A stretch of 64,000 nucleotides of DNA, taken from Labyrinthula sp. Ha. Its lineage: Eukaryota > Sar > Bigyra > Labyrinthulida > Labyrinthulaceae. The stretch's first letter is position 1. Each line of letters opens with the position of its first letter. Below the pieces are notes generated by a model. That model saw only the letters and a program-made list of their open reading frames with translations. It searched no databases and was not told the origin of the DNA. Below, in pieces: positions 1 to 11,083 of the stretch. Both the position numbers and the translations under genes were made by a program. The stretch lies in the NCBI GenBank assembly GCA_015227615.1, contig JAALGZ010000004.1:558001-622000 (forward strand), written 5' to 3'.

Positions 1-3000
1 CATGGAAATTACAATTCAATGCTTCCACTTTATCTACAGTTTAGCTGTACTTATCACGAACACTGCAAAATTATAGTACAGAACAGCTATAGGTACGTAG
101 TTTATGTCCATGCTCCTTGATTTTCTTGTTCTCCTGGAAGTGTTCTGATTGAAAGAATGCTTGATGATGAAATCTTATTGTTATCCGGGTAACTTGTATT
201 CCTTGTTTCTTTTACTTGAACATCTTCACAAAGAGCTGAGCCAGTACTAGTTAAAGGAGCTAATTTGATGTTTATAAGAGACGTTCCTGAGTATGCTATA
301 ATAACTCCATGGCTCATATAGTAGCATACCTTAGTAAATTATTGCTATTTGTTTCATTACCATCTATCGTCGGTTACATTAACTATTTTTTGCTTTCTTC
401 TATGGTTCTGTAAGACCATAATATTACCAATCATGGACAACAAGCAAGGTGATAATGCATTGAGTATATAATCTTATATTTTTCTTTCAGGTTTTTGTTC
501 TCATGTTTCTTGTTGCACTGAAAAATAATTGATCTCATTACATAACTAAGTACTTCCCTAACTATGGTGGAATGTATCGCTTATGGTGACCTTATACGTT
601 AGGCTCAAAATGACTTAGGAAAGCCTACCCCTCATCTATGTTAGCTGGAGAAGTTATCACCTGCTCGTACATAGTAGAAAAAGCTCCTTAAGTTTCAGTC
701 TGCTATTTATGGATGAGAGCCCGAATATTGTGGTATAATGGTTGAAATCAAGTTTGATAGAAGACATGAAGCAGAGGTAACAAAGCAAGTAACTTGTTGT
801 AACAAAAGGGCGCGAGAAATGTACATGCGTCTATGACAAAGAATTTTATAAGCTTGAATCTCCAATATCCTTCATCTTATTGTTTAGTTCTTCATCCTTG
901 AGCAAATTTCCGCTTAATCTCCGTGCCAGGGCTATTTGAAACAAATTGAATTAAGCCATTAAGTCAAAGTCAAGATCATTAGCCTGTAATCTAAAGCCAG
1001 AGAGAATGTCACTATGGCCTCGGTTCTCTTACCTTCGCTTTTAAACATATCATTACACACTTTTATATATTATCGTGCCTGTTACTTGAATTTACAGCCA
1101 TCATAATTGAGCTCTCGCACTATGTTTCATCAGAAAAAGCTTGTACCGGGGCATTTTAGACATGCATGCCAGCAAACTAGTTTTTCAAGTTTTGTTAAAA
1201 CACAATTCTTACATATGAACTATCAAGCTAATTTACTTAAATAACTACCTGGACCTTAACTACCCCTTTCTATTATCTGAACGCAAGTTATAATACTGTC
1301 CATATATTCTCTGCATGAAAAATCAAATGGATAAGACGCCGGTAATTTGCACTAAGAAATACAGCATCCACATGAAGAAGTGCTAAGAATAATACCATTT
1401 TCTGAAAAACTCTTTAATGCTAGTTTAGGTAAATCTAAAGAATATCTTGATGATTATTGAACGAAAATTCTCAAACGCTATTGTGCAGGATATCTAGAGA
1501 AATATCACAAGAAAGTATTTTTATGCTGCGCTATTTCTACTGGTATGTTATTGATAGTTTAACAGAGGCAATGGCACCTGGGTGCTAACCAAGACTTCCA
1601 TGCAGAAAGCTCCCAAAGCATCTAACCTTCTTCAGGACCTGCTAACCATAAACCTTGAATTCAACGACGACAAGGATTACTGAGGGGAATTGTTCTATGA
1701 CCAATGTAGAATACACGAGGAGAAAGGAGAAAAGATTAAAAAAAAACGAAAAGCTTGCCTAGCCAGGAATAACACGTGGATGTTGCACAGAAAGTAACTA
1801 ATCTGCTGTAGACAGTTCAACAGTTTAAAAATAAAAAGATGGTGAGGATGTGCAGTACGAAAGGATCCCGGTGCCTCTTTGATGCTTTTAACTAGTATCG
1901 AATTGGTGGAGAAGCCAAGAGTAATAACATAAATAATATCCCCGTGTGAGAGCTCAATGAAAGTTTCAACATCATGCATGATGCTTACATACAATGCATA
2001 TCCTCGTCTACTGTAAAATAACCTCTCTCTCCCAGTCCCAGTTAAAAATTCCTATGTCCAGGAGTATGGAGAGAACGTGTGTGACACTGTATTTACAATA
2101 ATATCATGTTGATCCTGTCATAGCAACCATTGCTACTAGATATTTGATATATCGGTTACTACATAAGCTTAGCATTAAAGAATTTTGTACAAAAGGGCTT
2201 GAAATCACCACGATACGAGATAAATACAAACTCTTACGCATCAAAGGTTGTATCTTCTTCAGCCCTAACTTTTTCTTATGTTACCAGTGTTGAAATCTTT
2301 TTATCAATCGGCCTCTGCTGGAGCAATTCGTTTCGTAACTCTTTCCATTTTTTTCAGGAAAACCTGGGACGTTCTAAATTGAATTGAAATTTGTCCGGAC
2401 TTTGCACTGGTTTTCTCTAAATTAAACTTCATTTCATTCCCATTATTTCAATTTAACTCTGATTTGGTACTATTGGTGCAAAGCTGTGGCCTAAATTGTA
2501 GAAATAAAACTTGATCTATATTTCACCAATATGGTTAGTCGATTCTTATACAAACTAATCTGGAACAACGTATGATGTGATACATTGCTGCATGGTACAT
2601 ACGCTGCAAAATACATAACGAAAACAATGACTAAAGCAAGAATTTTTAATCATCGTGCCTTACCGAACTCTTCGTCACTTATAACCGTTCTTTCTTGGAA
2701 AAAATAAAGATTTAATGGAGATATCATATCTATTCGATTGAAGACATTATGCTAAATCCATTTTTTTAAGTAGAATGAACTATACTTGTTCCATGGATAT
2801 GCAACTTTACGAGAAAACATGTACTTAACTTTTAAGAAAATGAAAAATATAATTCATGAGGATATTAAAACTCAATATTTTTCAGGTCAACTAGTGAACC
2901 ATTTTTCTTCAAATGTCACAGAAGTACTTCAACACAGCGAACGTTGAATACTCGATACATGGCTTCTTCTACTGTTACCACAAAGAAATATTTAAAATTT

Positions 3001-4777
3001 TAAATTAAGTGCATTTTTTGCACAACAGACAGTGCTGCTGATATTTGTTTATGGAAAGGAACTAAGCCTCCTTGAGAGAACTATGTATGATGAATGAAAG
3101 ATCAAATGTTAAATTAACAGCATTCTTCTTTAATGCCCGTAGATGAGCGAGAGAAATACAAGCCTTAAGATTATGTCTAAGTTATTTTTCGGCACTTGCA
3201 CTATGCTTCTAGCCGATAATTGCGTGGAGCTCCCTTGAGGTTTTGTGTTCAATTGCTCATATAGAACGTTTACTGCATATAAGATAATTTCTTAGTATAT
3301 TGCAAGTCATGTATCTGTTGGAATAGTTAAAATTCATACCAAAGTATGAGTACTTCAAAAATATGGCGAGAATTTATAAAGACTTAGCTGAGTAAAGTGA
3401 CTATACGCCGGAGTTTTGGTTGTTGTTTTCGTTGTGTATTTTATGGCCTAGCGGTAATGTATGACTGAATACAGCCTTCATGAAACAAGAATTTCAACGG
3501 AAGAATTATTGTAATAACTAGAATTACGACCTATACATCGGAAACGGGTGAAAAACCAGTCATTCCAAACTCTCGTCAGTACTGAAAAATTCACCTCTGT
3601 AATTTAGGCGAATGAGGCCGCAATAAATTTCTTTACACCCTGCCGTTTACAGATGGTGTTTTTTCTATCGTTCGGTGGGGGGGGGGGGAATTCAAAGTGT
3701 GTCAAGTAGCCCTGGGAACTATTCAAAGCTAAATTTTTAATGAGAGCAAAGAGCTTCATATAAAATCAAAAGAAATATAGAGTTAAAGTTTTAATAAAGC
3801 TAGACCAAAAGGCAATGCACGTGCCTCCAATCTGGGAACTTCTGGTCCCGATCTTATTAGTTGCTTTGGCTCCAAAACTAGGGCTCGGTTAAAACCCTAT
3901 TTTAAGGGCTCTTAACTATAAAGATCTGTTATAGGATATGTACTTGGCAGTAATCTCGCCCTTCATAGGGCATATCATACACGTGTGTATAAAAATTGTA
4001 CCCCCAAATGTGCGACGTATTTACTACAGGCTATACGAAGTAATACAAGATTCCAGGGGGGTATTTTTAAGCTTCCATCTAAAACTATAAGCACTAATTA
4101 GTTCTTGAAAGAGCAAAAGACTTCCTTGCTCCTAGAGGGAGCATAATCATAAGCGTCTTTCTTCTAAGCTGACAACATATTCTGAGATGTTTTCTTTGTT
4201 GAGAATCATGGATTTGTGCCTATAGATGCTACGAAGGAAATGGCTGTTAGCTGAGCTGATTGGATTCATTTCCTTTATATTTACCATGTTCGATGATATT
4301 GATCCCTTAGGTTAAATGAAGTACAGAAGAAGTACTTCCCAAAAAGTTACCCTACCACAAGAATTTATTAGGTGCCTTCTTTCTTTTATAAAAGAATGAA
4401 ACGATTTTCTATTCTGTTGAGTATCGTACTGAAACTAGTAGCACACGGTGTAGTTTCTTTATTTTTCTATTGAATACCTGCATCATTTTACAAAAGAAGT
4501 TAGGAAGAAATCTGGATTTTTCTAAAAGTTTGAGCTCTAACAGGTGGGTAAAAAAATAATCAGCATCTGGTAAACAACTCTATTCATTAATATTCTTTTT
4601 CATAAAGTCCTTGTTTCCTAGAGAATGTTTGGGTTTTCTGAGTTTCAATAACTATTAGATTTGTTTCTACATTTTTCCTCAAAATTACAAACTGTTCTAT
4701 CCAAATTATTGCCGTTTGATAATTCTTCTACAAATTTATTGGTGGAATTATCCAATCATATCAATTATACTTGGAGA
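1..4777. other. Gene-poor AT-rich stretch
   Basis: I see no convincing gene here. Two minus-strand ATG-initiated ORFs of 71 codons (near 102-317) and 99 codons (near 1695-1994) have plausible composition but no recognisable motif. A run of about eleven G sits near 3677-3687. I found no tRNA, LTR pair or tandem array by eye. The stretch may hold decayed mobile DNA or promoter sequence of the gene beginning at 4778; an upstream short exon of that gene cannot be ruled out. Confidence 0.5.
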
Positions 4778-5668
4778 ATGAGTTGCGAAAAACATACTAC
4801 GTGCGAAGAATGCTCTGCGTCGTCTAATGGGTGCCATTGGTGTGGTGATATATTAAATGGGCAGTGTTATAGCAAATATAATTATCTTCCTTGTGTTTGG
4901 TCTCCTACTTGCTCAGATCTTCATACCTGTACTCGAGAAGAGCCAGAGTTTTTGTCCTACTCCGAAACAAACCAAGTTTCCCTTGTTATATTCTTGTGCA
5001 TTTTCCTTTTTACTTTTCTCGCCCATATGAAATGTAGGAAAACATCCAAAGAACCAAAACCTGAGATAGAGGAACCTCTAATTGAGAAGAATGAAGCAGA
5101 GAAACCTGTTTCTAGTGGTAACTTCTGCTGCAGAACTTTCCTAAAAATGTTTGTTACAATAATTCTCTTGCTCCTTGCTGGGTTTACCTACTTATCTCCA
5201 AAGCAGCCCGATTTCTCTGTTTGTGTTTCTGAACTTGAATGGGAATCTCTTTTGTCTACATTTCTTGATTTTCAATATACCATCCAAGGAATTTATTTAC
5301 TTCAAGCTAGCCTGTACAATCCAAACAAGCTTTCACTTGCTCTGACTAATATATCTGGACAGTTTTTGTATAAGAATATTTCAATTGCTGACTACAAGCT
5401 TCGAGATGGTGCTGTAGTGGCTCCCCGCGGAAGCGTAGTGGACATTGTTTTAGAGACAGAGTTGAATGTACCCGTGAAGCAAGCTCTAGAAATGTATGAA
5501 AGTTATTTCTATCAGAAAAAGCTGTTGCTTGATGTGACAACTGACGTAAATGGTGAAATATACATTCTTGGTAATAGTGGGATTAATTTAAACTTGAGTT
5601 TACCCAGAACGCAGATTTCTCTGATGGAATTAGATGACAGGAGATGTAAATGTAAACTTAAAAAATAG
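4778..5668 (+). CDS. PSI-domain/LEA_2-like two-pass membrane protein
   Basis: A 296-aa membrane protein if translation starts at the ATG at 4778; the open frame extends further upstream without an ATG. Residues 2-50 are a cysteine-rich PSI-like module (spacing with CEEC and CHWC), usually extracellular. Hydrophobic segments follow at about 66-83 and 123-140, separated by a charged linker (89-112). Residues about 165-290 resemble the LEA_2 / NDR1-HIN1-like fold, with an NPNK motif and a pattern of alternating strands. Family members of LEA_2 type are membrane-anchored stress or lipid-associated proteins, but no specific role can be given here. No signal peptide is visible, which is odd for a PSI domain and suggests either a missed 5' exon or a signal-anchor topology. 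The next gene starts 155 bp downstream on the same strand. Confidence 0.8.
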   Translation: MSCEKHTTCEECSASSNGCHWCGDILNGQCYSKYNYLPCVWSPTCSDLHTCTREEPEFLSYSETNQVSLVIFLCIFLFTFLAHMKCRKTSKEPKPEIEEPLIEKNEAEKPVSSGNFCCRTFLKMFVTIILLLLAGFTYLSPKQPDFSVCVSELEWESLLSTFLDFQYTIQGIYLLQASLYNPNKLSLALTNISGQFLYKNISIADYKLRDGAVVAPRGSVVDIVLETELNVPVKQALEMYESYFYQKKLLLDVTTDVNGEIYILGNSGINLNLSLPRTQISLMELDDRRCKCKLKK

Positions 5669-5823
5669 ATAGAAGAGAATTGTGCATATAATTATTTAAC
5701 TCTGTTTATGTCAAACTAGTTTTGTTTTAGCATAACTTTAGAAGCTGCAGCAAAACTACCACCAGAACTGTATAAACGAGTTCTACGGTAATTTCTACAG
5801 GCCATATGGCCCATTGATAATAA

Positions 5824-8800
5824 ATGGAAGAACTTGAAGAAAAGTTGAAAGTTGTTCGAAGAAATATTATATCGCACACGAAACAAGCTTCATTTCCTTG
5901 TCCTTTTGAACATGATATAAATAAGAAGCCTTTAATTCCTCTTTACTTGGATAATTTTGCAACAGCTCCAGCATATTTACCCATTGAACGCTACATCACA
6001 ACAAGAGTGCTACCATACCTGTCAAATACGCACACTCAAACCAGTTTTTGTGGAGCACAAACAAACTCATTCTTCACACAAGCCAGAAAAACAATTTCTG
6101 AGTCTCTAAAGCTGAATTCCAAGCTGCACACTCTGTTTTTTTATAATAATAATTCTACATCTTGTGCCAATCTTTTAGCAAGAAAGTTTAGTTCTTTTGT
6201 TTCTGGTCAAAAGAGATTTGTTTATATCTGTCCGTTTGCTCATCATTCAAATATTCTTCCATGGAGCAAAAATGGATTTGAACTGCAGTTTTTACCGTTA
6301 AATCCAAAAACGTTTTTTGTCTGTTTAAATATCTTGAAAGAAAAGATAGTCAAGAATAAGAGGGCGAATAAAGAAGCGTTGCACGTTGTATCTTTGTCTG
6401 CTGCTTCTAATCTGACCGGTCACTATTTGGATGTTGAAGAACAGCGACAGATAAATAAACTCGTGCATGAGTTGGGTGGACTTGTGGTGTGGGACTTTGC
6501 AAGTGCCGCCCCGTATATTGACATTGACTTTAACGGTAATGCTAATTCAAATGCGGATGCATGTTTTCTCTCGCCGCATAAGTTATTAGGGGGAGTTAAT
6601 ACTCCAGGAGTTTTGGTACTTAGGAAAACACTGCTTTCGAGAGGAACAGATTCTCTGTTGGACAATGTAGGAGGTGGAACCGTTTTTTGGGTTAAGGAAA
6701 GTGGATGTGTCTTTAAAAAAGGTCTTGTTGAAAGAGAAGAAGGTGGAAGTCCTGATGTTGTTGGAGCTGTTCGTGCTTCACTAGCATTTGAACTGAAAGA
6801 CAACATAAAAGATAGCTCTCAAAGTGACCAAGAACAACGTTTCAAGAGGAATGCGATTCTCTTGCTTGAGGAGCAAATTATGGAAAAAGTGTTTGCTCGA
6901 CTCGTTTCAATAGAGAATGTTGTCATCCTAGGCGATTTAACTGCGAAACATCGACTCTCTGTCATAAGCTTCCTTGTCAGGGCACCAGGTTCATCATCGA
7001 AGTTCTTACACTATAATTTTGTCTGCTCTTTGTTGAACGATATATTTGGAATCCAATGTAGAGGTGGGTGTATGTGCGCTGGACCATACGCACAGAAACT
7101 ACTTGGAATGACAGAGGATGCAATAGATTTATTCGAGAAGACTATTCTAAGGAGCCCAAAGTGCAACGAGTTGCTAAGACCTGGGTTTACGCGGTTGTGC
7201 TTTCCTTTTTATCTTGATGAAAACCAGACAGACTATATAGTAAGGGCTCTTAATTTTGTGGCTACACATGGGTATAAACTTCTACCTTTGTACCGCTTTG
7301 ATACAGTAACGGGTTTATTTCACCATAAGAAAACAGTTACAAAGAGTTTGTTTAAAGTTTGGTTGAAAGACTGTGATCTATTTCCAAGTTCAAGCAATCA
7401 GTCAAATGAAACCGTTCTTAGTACAGGTCTAAATCCCTCTTATTTCGAGGAAAACTTGAATAGAGCGTACCGATTAGTTGGCAGGGACTTCCTTAAAAAA
7501 TATGTTAAGAAAGAATCCGTTCTTGTGCAACATGATGTATTTGAAGTCGATGAAGAGACTTTGCCACAAGTTTTGTGGTTCCTGCTGCCACATGAAGCCA
7601 AGAATCTAATAAATGGCGTCCAGCTTCAAGATCAAAGTGTACTTGTTAGACCAGAGGATTTCATATTGCGTGTATCGGAAAAAATTAAAAGTGCGGGAAT
7701 AGAGCTTGGAATCCGAAACACAAATTCTCTCATAACTAAACCAATAGTTTCCGAGACAACTAAAAGTGCTCTTTTGAAGCACATGCCCACAACTAAATAT
7801 CCTCGATACGAATTTACAAAGTCAGGAGCAAATCAGAGCAAGGTAACCGCGACAGAAAGTTCAGAAAGGAGACTCAATCCCTCAGATACGGAGAGCGAAA
7901 CATTATGCAGTAATGGCGTCTGTTTCCAACCAAGACAAAAAGAAGAGGACTTTATTTTTGAGAATGAGATATTGCATTATCCGAAGCAAAATGGTTTACC
8001 AAAGCTAAAGATTCCCAAGAAGAAACTCAAAATTCCAAAAGCGATTCTCAAACATGTAGGCAAAGCAATCGAACAATGGAAATTAATCAAAGATGGAGAC
8101 AGGCTGCTACTAGGCCTGTCTGGTGGAAAAGATTCTTTAGCACTTCTTCATGTACTGCTTCATTTTCAAAAAGTTGCTCCTATCAAGTTTTACATAGCAT
8201 GTTGTACAATTGATCCACTGACCACTTCCTTTGATCCAAGGCCTCTTATTCCATATGTGCAATCGCTCGGAGTTGAATATTTTTACGTAAAGAACCCAAT
8301 TTTTGAAAATGCCAAGAGAGCTAAGCAGAACCCTAGCTCTATCTGCTCCTTTTGTGCCAGATTTAAGAGAGGAATTCTGTATACAACATGCAAGTCTCAT
8401 GGATTTAACAAGCTGGTCCTAGCACAGCATTTAGATGACAGTGCCGAAACTTTGTTAATGAGTCTTATGCACAATGGTCAGCTTCGTGCAATGAAAACAA
8501 TTTATGAAACCAGAGAAACCATTAAAGTATCTGACGAATATTTTTCTAAGCTGGAAGATACTGTTTGTGAAGCTATCAGGGTAAAACAAGGACAGAATAT
8601 TGAAGTTATAAGGCCACTTTGCTACGTGAGAGAGAAAGATCTGAAATCATTTAGCTACTCCGCTGGTTTGCCTGTGATTGCTGATAACTGTCCTGCCTGC
8701 TTTGAGGATCCAAAAGAACGGAGAAGGATGAAGAAACTCCTTGCTCGGGAAGAAGGTTATAATTCCAACATTTTCAACAACATCCGAAGAGCTGTGTCGC

Positions 8801-8880
8801 CGCTGATGAGCCCAGATATTTTGTTACATTTGCAGAAATTTAACGAAACCATGTGGAATGGAAAATCTGTAACTCATTGA
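5824..8880 (+). CDS. Cysteine desulfurase-like / TtcA-type tRNA thiolase fusion protein
   Basis: A single 1018-aa open frame from an ATG shortly after an in-frame stop. Residues about 35-480 are a class V PLP-dependent aminotransferase domain of the cysteine desulfurase superfamily: YLDNFATAP near the start, SPHKLLGG with the likely PLP lysine K253, and RGGCMCAGP with C416 and C418 as candidate persulfide cysteines. Residues about 480-740 are a linker without recognised domain. Residues about 745-1000 match TtcA (tRNA cytidine-32 2-thiolase): PP-loop SGGKDS at 766-771, CSFC (C841, C844), AQHLDDSAETL, and NCPAC (C956, C959). In TtcA, paired cysteines hold an iron-sulfur cluster. The fusion would place a sulfur donor beside the thiolating domain. 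No intron or targeting peptide is evident. TtcA rather than Ctu1/Ncs6 is chosen because of the RGILY motif and the IRPL segment. Function is inferred, not shown. Confidence 0.9.
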   Translation: MEELEEKLKVVRRNIISHTKQASFPCPFEHDINKKPLIPLYLDNFATAPAYLPIERYITTRVLPYLSNTHTQTSFCGAQTNSFFTQARKTISESLKLNSKLHTLFFYNNNSTSCANLLARKFSSFVSGQKRFVYICPFAHHSNILPWSKNGFELQFLPLNPKTFFVCLNILKEKIVKNKRANKEALHVVSLSAASNLTGHYLDVEEQRQINKLVHELGGLVVWDFASAAPYIDIDFNGNANSNADACFLSPHKLLGGVNTPGVLVLRKTLLSRGTDSLLDNVGGGTVFWVKESGCVFKKGLVEREEGGSPDVVGAVRASLAFELKDNIKDSSQSDQEQRFKRNAILLLEEQIMEKVFARLVSIENVVILGDLTAKHRLSVISFLVRAPGSSSKFLHYNFVCSLLNDIFGIQCRGGCMCAGPYAQKLLGMTEDAIDLFEKTILRSPKCNELLRPGFTRLCFPFYLDENQTDYIVRALNFVATHGYKLLPLYRFDTVTGLFHHKKTVTKSLFKVWLKDCDLFPSSSNQSNETVLSTGLNPSYFEENLNRAYRLVGRDFLKKYVKKESVLVQHDVFEVDEETLPQVLWFLLPHEAKNLINGVQLQDQSVLVRPEDFILRVSEKIKSAGIELGIRNTNSLITKPIVSETTKSALLKHMPTTKYPRYEFTKSGANQSKVTATESSERRLNPSDTESETLCSNGVCFQPRQKEEDFIFENEILHYPKQNGLPKLKIPKKKLKIPKAILKHVGKAIEQWKLIKDGDRLLLGLSGGKDSLALLHVLLHFQKVAPIKFYIACCTIDPLTTSFDPRPLIPYVQSLGVEYFYVKNPIFENAKRAKQNPSSICSFCARFKRGILYTTCKSHGFNKLVLAQHLDDSAETLLMSLMHNGQLRAMKTIYETRETIKVSDEYFSKLEDTVCEAIRVKQGQNIEVIRPLCYVREKDLKSFSYSAGLPVIADNCPACFEDPKERRRMKKLLAREEGYNSNIFNNIRRAVSPLMSPDILLHLQKFNETMWNGKSVTH

Positions 8881-9066
8881 TTCTTTACATAATTTGTGTT
8901 TATTCTTGGGAAGCTAAAAGAAAGTGCTCTCACAAGAGCTATATTTTTGTACTTTTGGCGCAAACATCTATTGTTTTTGCATCTAATGACAAGTTAGAAT
9001 CCTTGATGTCAATATACTTGTTGCTTATGGTTGATGAGTTCAAGCACTTTTTCACTTTGCGGGACT

Positions 9067-9297
9067 TCAGCTAAAGTTAACTCTTGTTGCTGAAGCTAGC
9101 TCTCTGAAAGATTGATTATCGGGGTTTCCGATAAATTTTAGGCTATGCTTAATAAATCTATTGTCTTGGCGTGTATATTCATTCTTAACATTAGGAAATC
9201 TAGACTTGGAAATAGAAATATCAGATTTAACCTCAGCACAACGCTGTAATACTGAAGTGCGTCTGTTTCTGTTCTGTCCCATTTTAGCGGCTCTCAT
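9067..9297 (-). CDS. Possible small basic protein or exon
   Basis: A 76-codon ATG ORF rich in Arg, Asn and Ser with smooth codon usage. No family recognised. Further upstream on the same strand (about 9320-9694) there are Lys/Arg-rich frames in other phases, including an ATG ORF of about 34 codons and a 69-codon ORF that contains a GT-AG interval of 30 nt, the size of proven introns in this window. This may be a multi-exon gene, or the remains of one; I could not find a splice model that keeps one frame. Expression is unproven. Confidence 0.3.
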   Translation of the reverse strand: MRAAKMGQNRNRRTSVLQRCAEVKSDISISKSRFPNVKNEYTRQDNRFIKHSLKFIGNPDNQSFRELASATRVNFS

Positions 9298-9697
9298 GGT
9301 TACGCTCAACTACCTTGCGATTATTTTTATTGATTAACTTCTTCATACCTAGTTTCTACGGTCGTTCAAAGGTGTCTATTATTTTTTTCTTTATGCGGTT
9401 GAGCGATTTGTTTGTGCTAAAACTCGGCTTTTCAATCTTTGGAGTTATTGCTTTTATCATTCAGTTCATTATGCTCAAGTTTCTTCATTTCCTCTGGAAG
9501 AGCTTCAGAAAACACTCAGCAGCAATACTACAACTGAAATGATTTGATCTACGCTGATCTAACTTTCTTATATTAGTAAAGTGGCGTATACTCTTATTCA
9601 CAGCCCATTGAACATCATTTGATGTGTTCCTGCATTGATAAATAAAACTAGGTTTAAGAAGAACACTTTTGATTCGACTGTGAAAGAATTTCACAAT

Positions 9698-10888
9698 TAT
9701 TTTTTTATGTTTATTAGATACTATCTACCTGCCAAAGACGATGCGGTTACAAATGAAGATACTCTCCCTGCAGGTACAAATATACTTTAGCCCTTAGATT
9801 ATATATATATAACTTTACCTGTTTCTTAAGCTCTTAAGGTTTTAATGCACTCCCCAATATGTCCATCTAGCACCCTAACTATGTAGTTTAGTCTATACAG
9901 CCTAAAGATGAACTTGTTTTACTTAATGTTTTCATATTTAAGATTTTCATTCGCTCATGAGCACTCTTAATAAACCTTTAACTCATCCTTGATCAGGTAC
10001 TAAGCGGTATTTGTATGATCAAGAAGACACTGGAATTCAAATGGTATTTTCTTGAAAGTATTTGTAGGAAAACCTAATTGTTGCTTTTAATAATTGGTCT
10101 AGAAACAATGGACGACGAAGCTACTTAACCTAATGTCTCTTTCGTATATATTAAATATCTCATAGCTACAAGGGGTTCAAGTAAGCTCTTGCACAAATGC
10201 ACATCGTAGCAAATACCTTGGAATGATGAGGTCAATGGCCCTTGTTTAGTTTTTGGCGGTTGACTCTATTATATATTCTGTATTAAAAGGTTCATCCCCA
10301 CATTTGGAGGCATTGGGCTTAAAAAACATTTTAACCATCTTTAAGTTAGTAAGATATTAGAACTAATAGTTAAGAATGATACACGAGAAATCTAAAGAAA
10401 GGTGTTGAAACATGTTTTCACCGCACTATCCTATTCATATTAATGAAAACTAAGGTATCAAGAGTATAGACAAGCACAAATATTTTTTTTAGTTTAGTAT
10501 AATTATACATTCAGATAACTGTGCTCGTCATAGGGTTTAGCTTTCTGACACTATAAACAAATACATAATATAACTCTGAGAACTAAGATAAAGCATGTTT
10601 TGATACACAACTGAACAATAACGACATTCGCTGATTATTAAACATCACCTATTGTTTTTTTATTCTCCACTGCATGATGAGAATAATAAAGGAACTAGCG
10701 ATGCCTCTTAAGCTGGGAACTGTAATTCAACCTAAGCAGTTGGACAGGAGGTTTCAATTCCTGAAAAGAAAAGTATATATTTCTATGTGTTGTGCACTGT
10801 AAATCAGGTTGATTAGATAAAAATTCTTCTTAACTCAGTTCATGCTAGTTTTCAACCTTACGGATAAAAAATCAGAAGGCATTTGTAT
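9698..10888. other. Intergenic stretch without genes
   Basis: AT-rich sequence with short ORFs only. Nothing recognisable. It ends at the AGCC that was duplicated when element A inserted. Confidence 0.5.
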
Positions 10889-10892
10889 AGCC

Positions 10893-11064
10893 TGTCCTCA
10901 AAGGACGCGTCTGTCGTCTTGGTCAACGCAGCTGGAACATTTATGTCATATGTAATATATTTTAGTTAGTTGATATATAACCGTTACTTATCGTGAAAAC
11001 TTATCTGTTAATGCAAAAATTTCTACACTGATTTATTAAGTTAAAAAGGTTAACCCAGAAGACA
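10893..11064 (+). repeat. Element A 5' LTR
   Basis: 172-bp LTR beginning TG and ending CA, nearly identical to the copy at 18610-18780. It starts with a small inverted repeat, GTCCT-CAA-AGGAC, and holds a TATA-like ATATATAA near 10970-10980. Preceded by target duplication AGCC. Confidence 0.93.
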
Positions 11065-11076
11065 TTACTCGAGTAA
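11065..11076. promoter_or_regulatory. 12-bp perfect palindrome at the primer-binding position of element A
   Basis: TTACTCGAGTAA begins at the first base after the 5' LTR, where a tRNA-complementary primer-binding site would usually start with TGG. No TGG is present. The first gag ATG follows 8 bases later. AGTAACG at 11072-11078 is also complementary to CGTTACT inside the LTR (10982-10988). A non-tRNA or self-priming mode is possible but not shown. Confidence 0.5.
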
Positions 11077-11083
11077 CGTACTT

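Noticed and set aside
3677-3687. Run of G as a possible structural element
   Set aside because: A single homopolymer without partner runs; no G-quadruplex pattern and no neighbour to regulate.
6423-6806. 127-codon minus-strand ORF in the fusion gene
   Set aside because: Lies entirely inside the conserved PLP domain on the other strand; a shadow.
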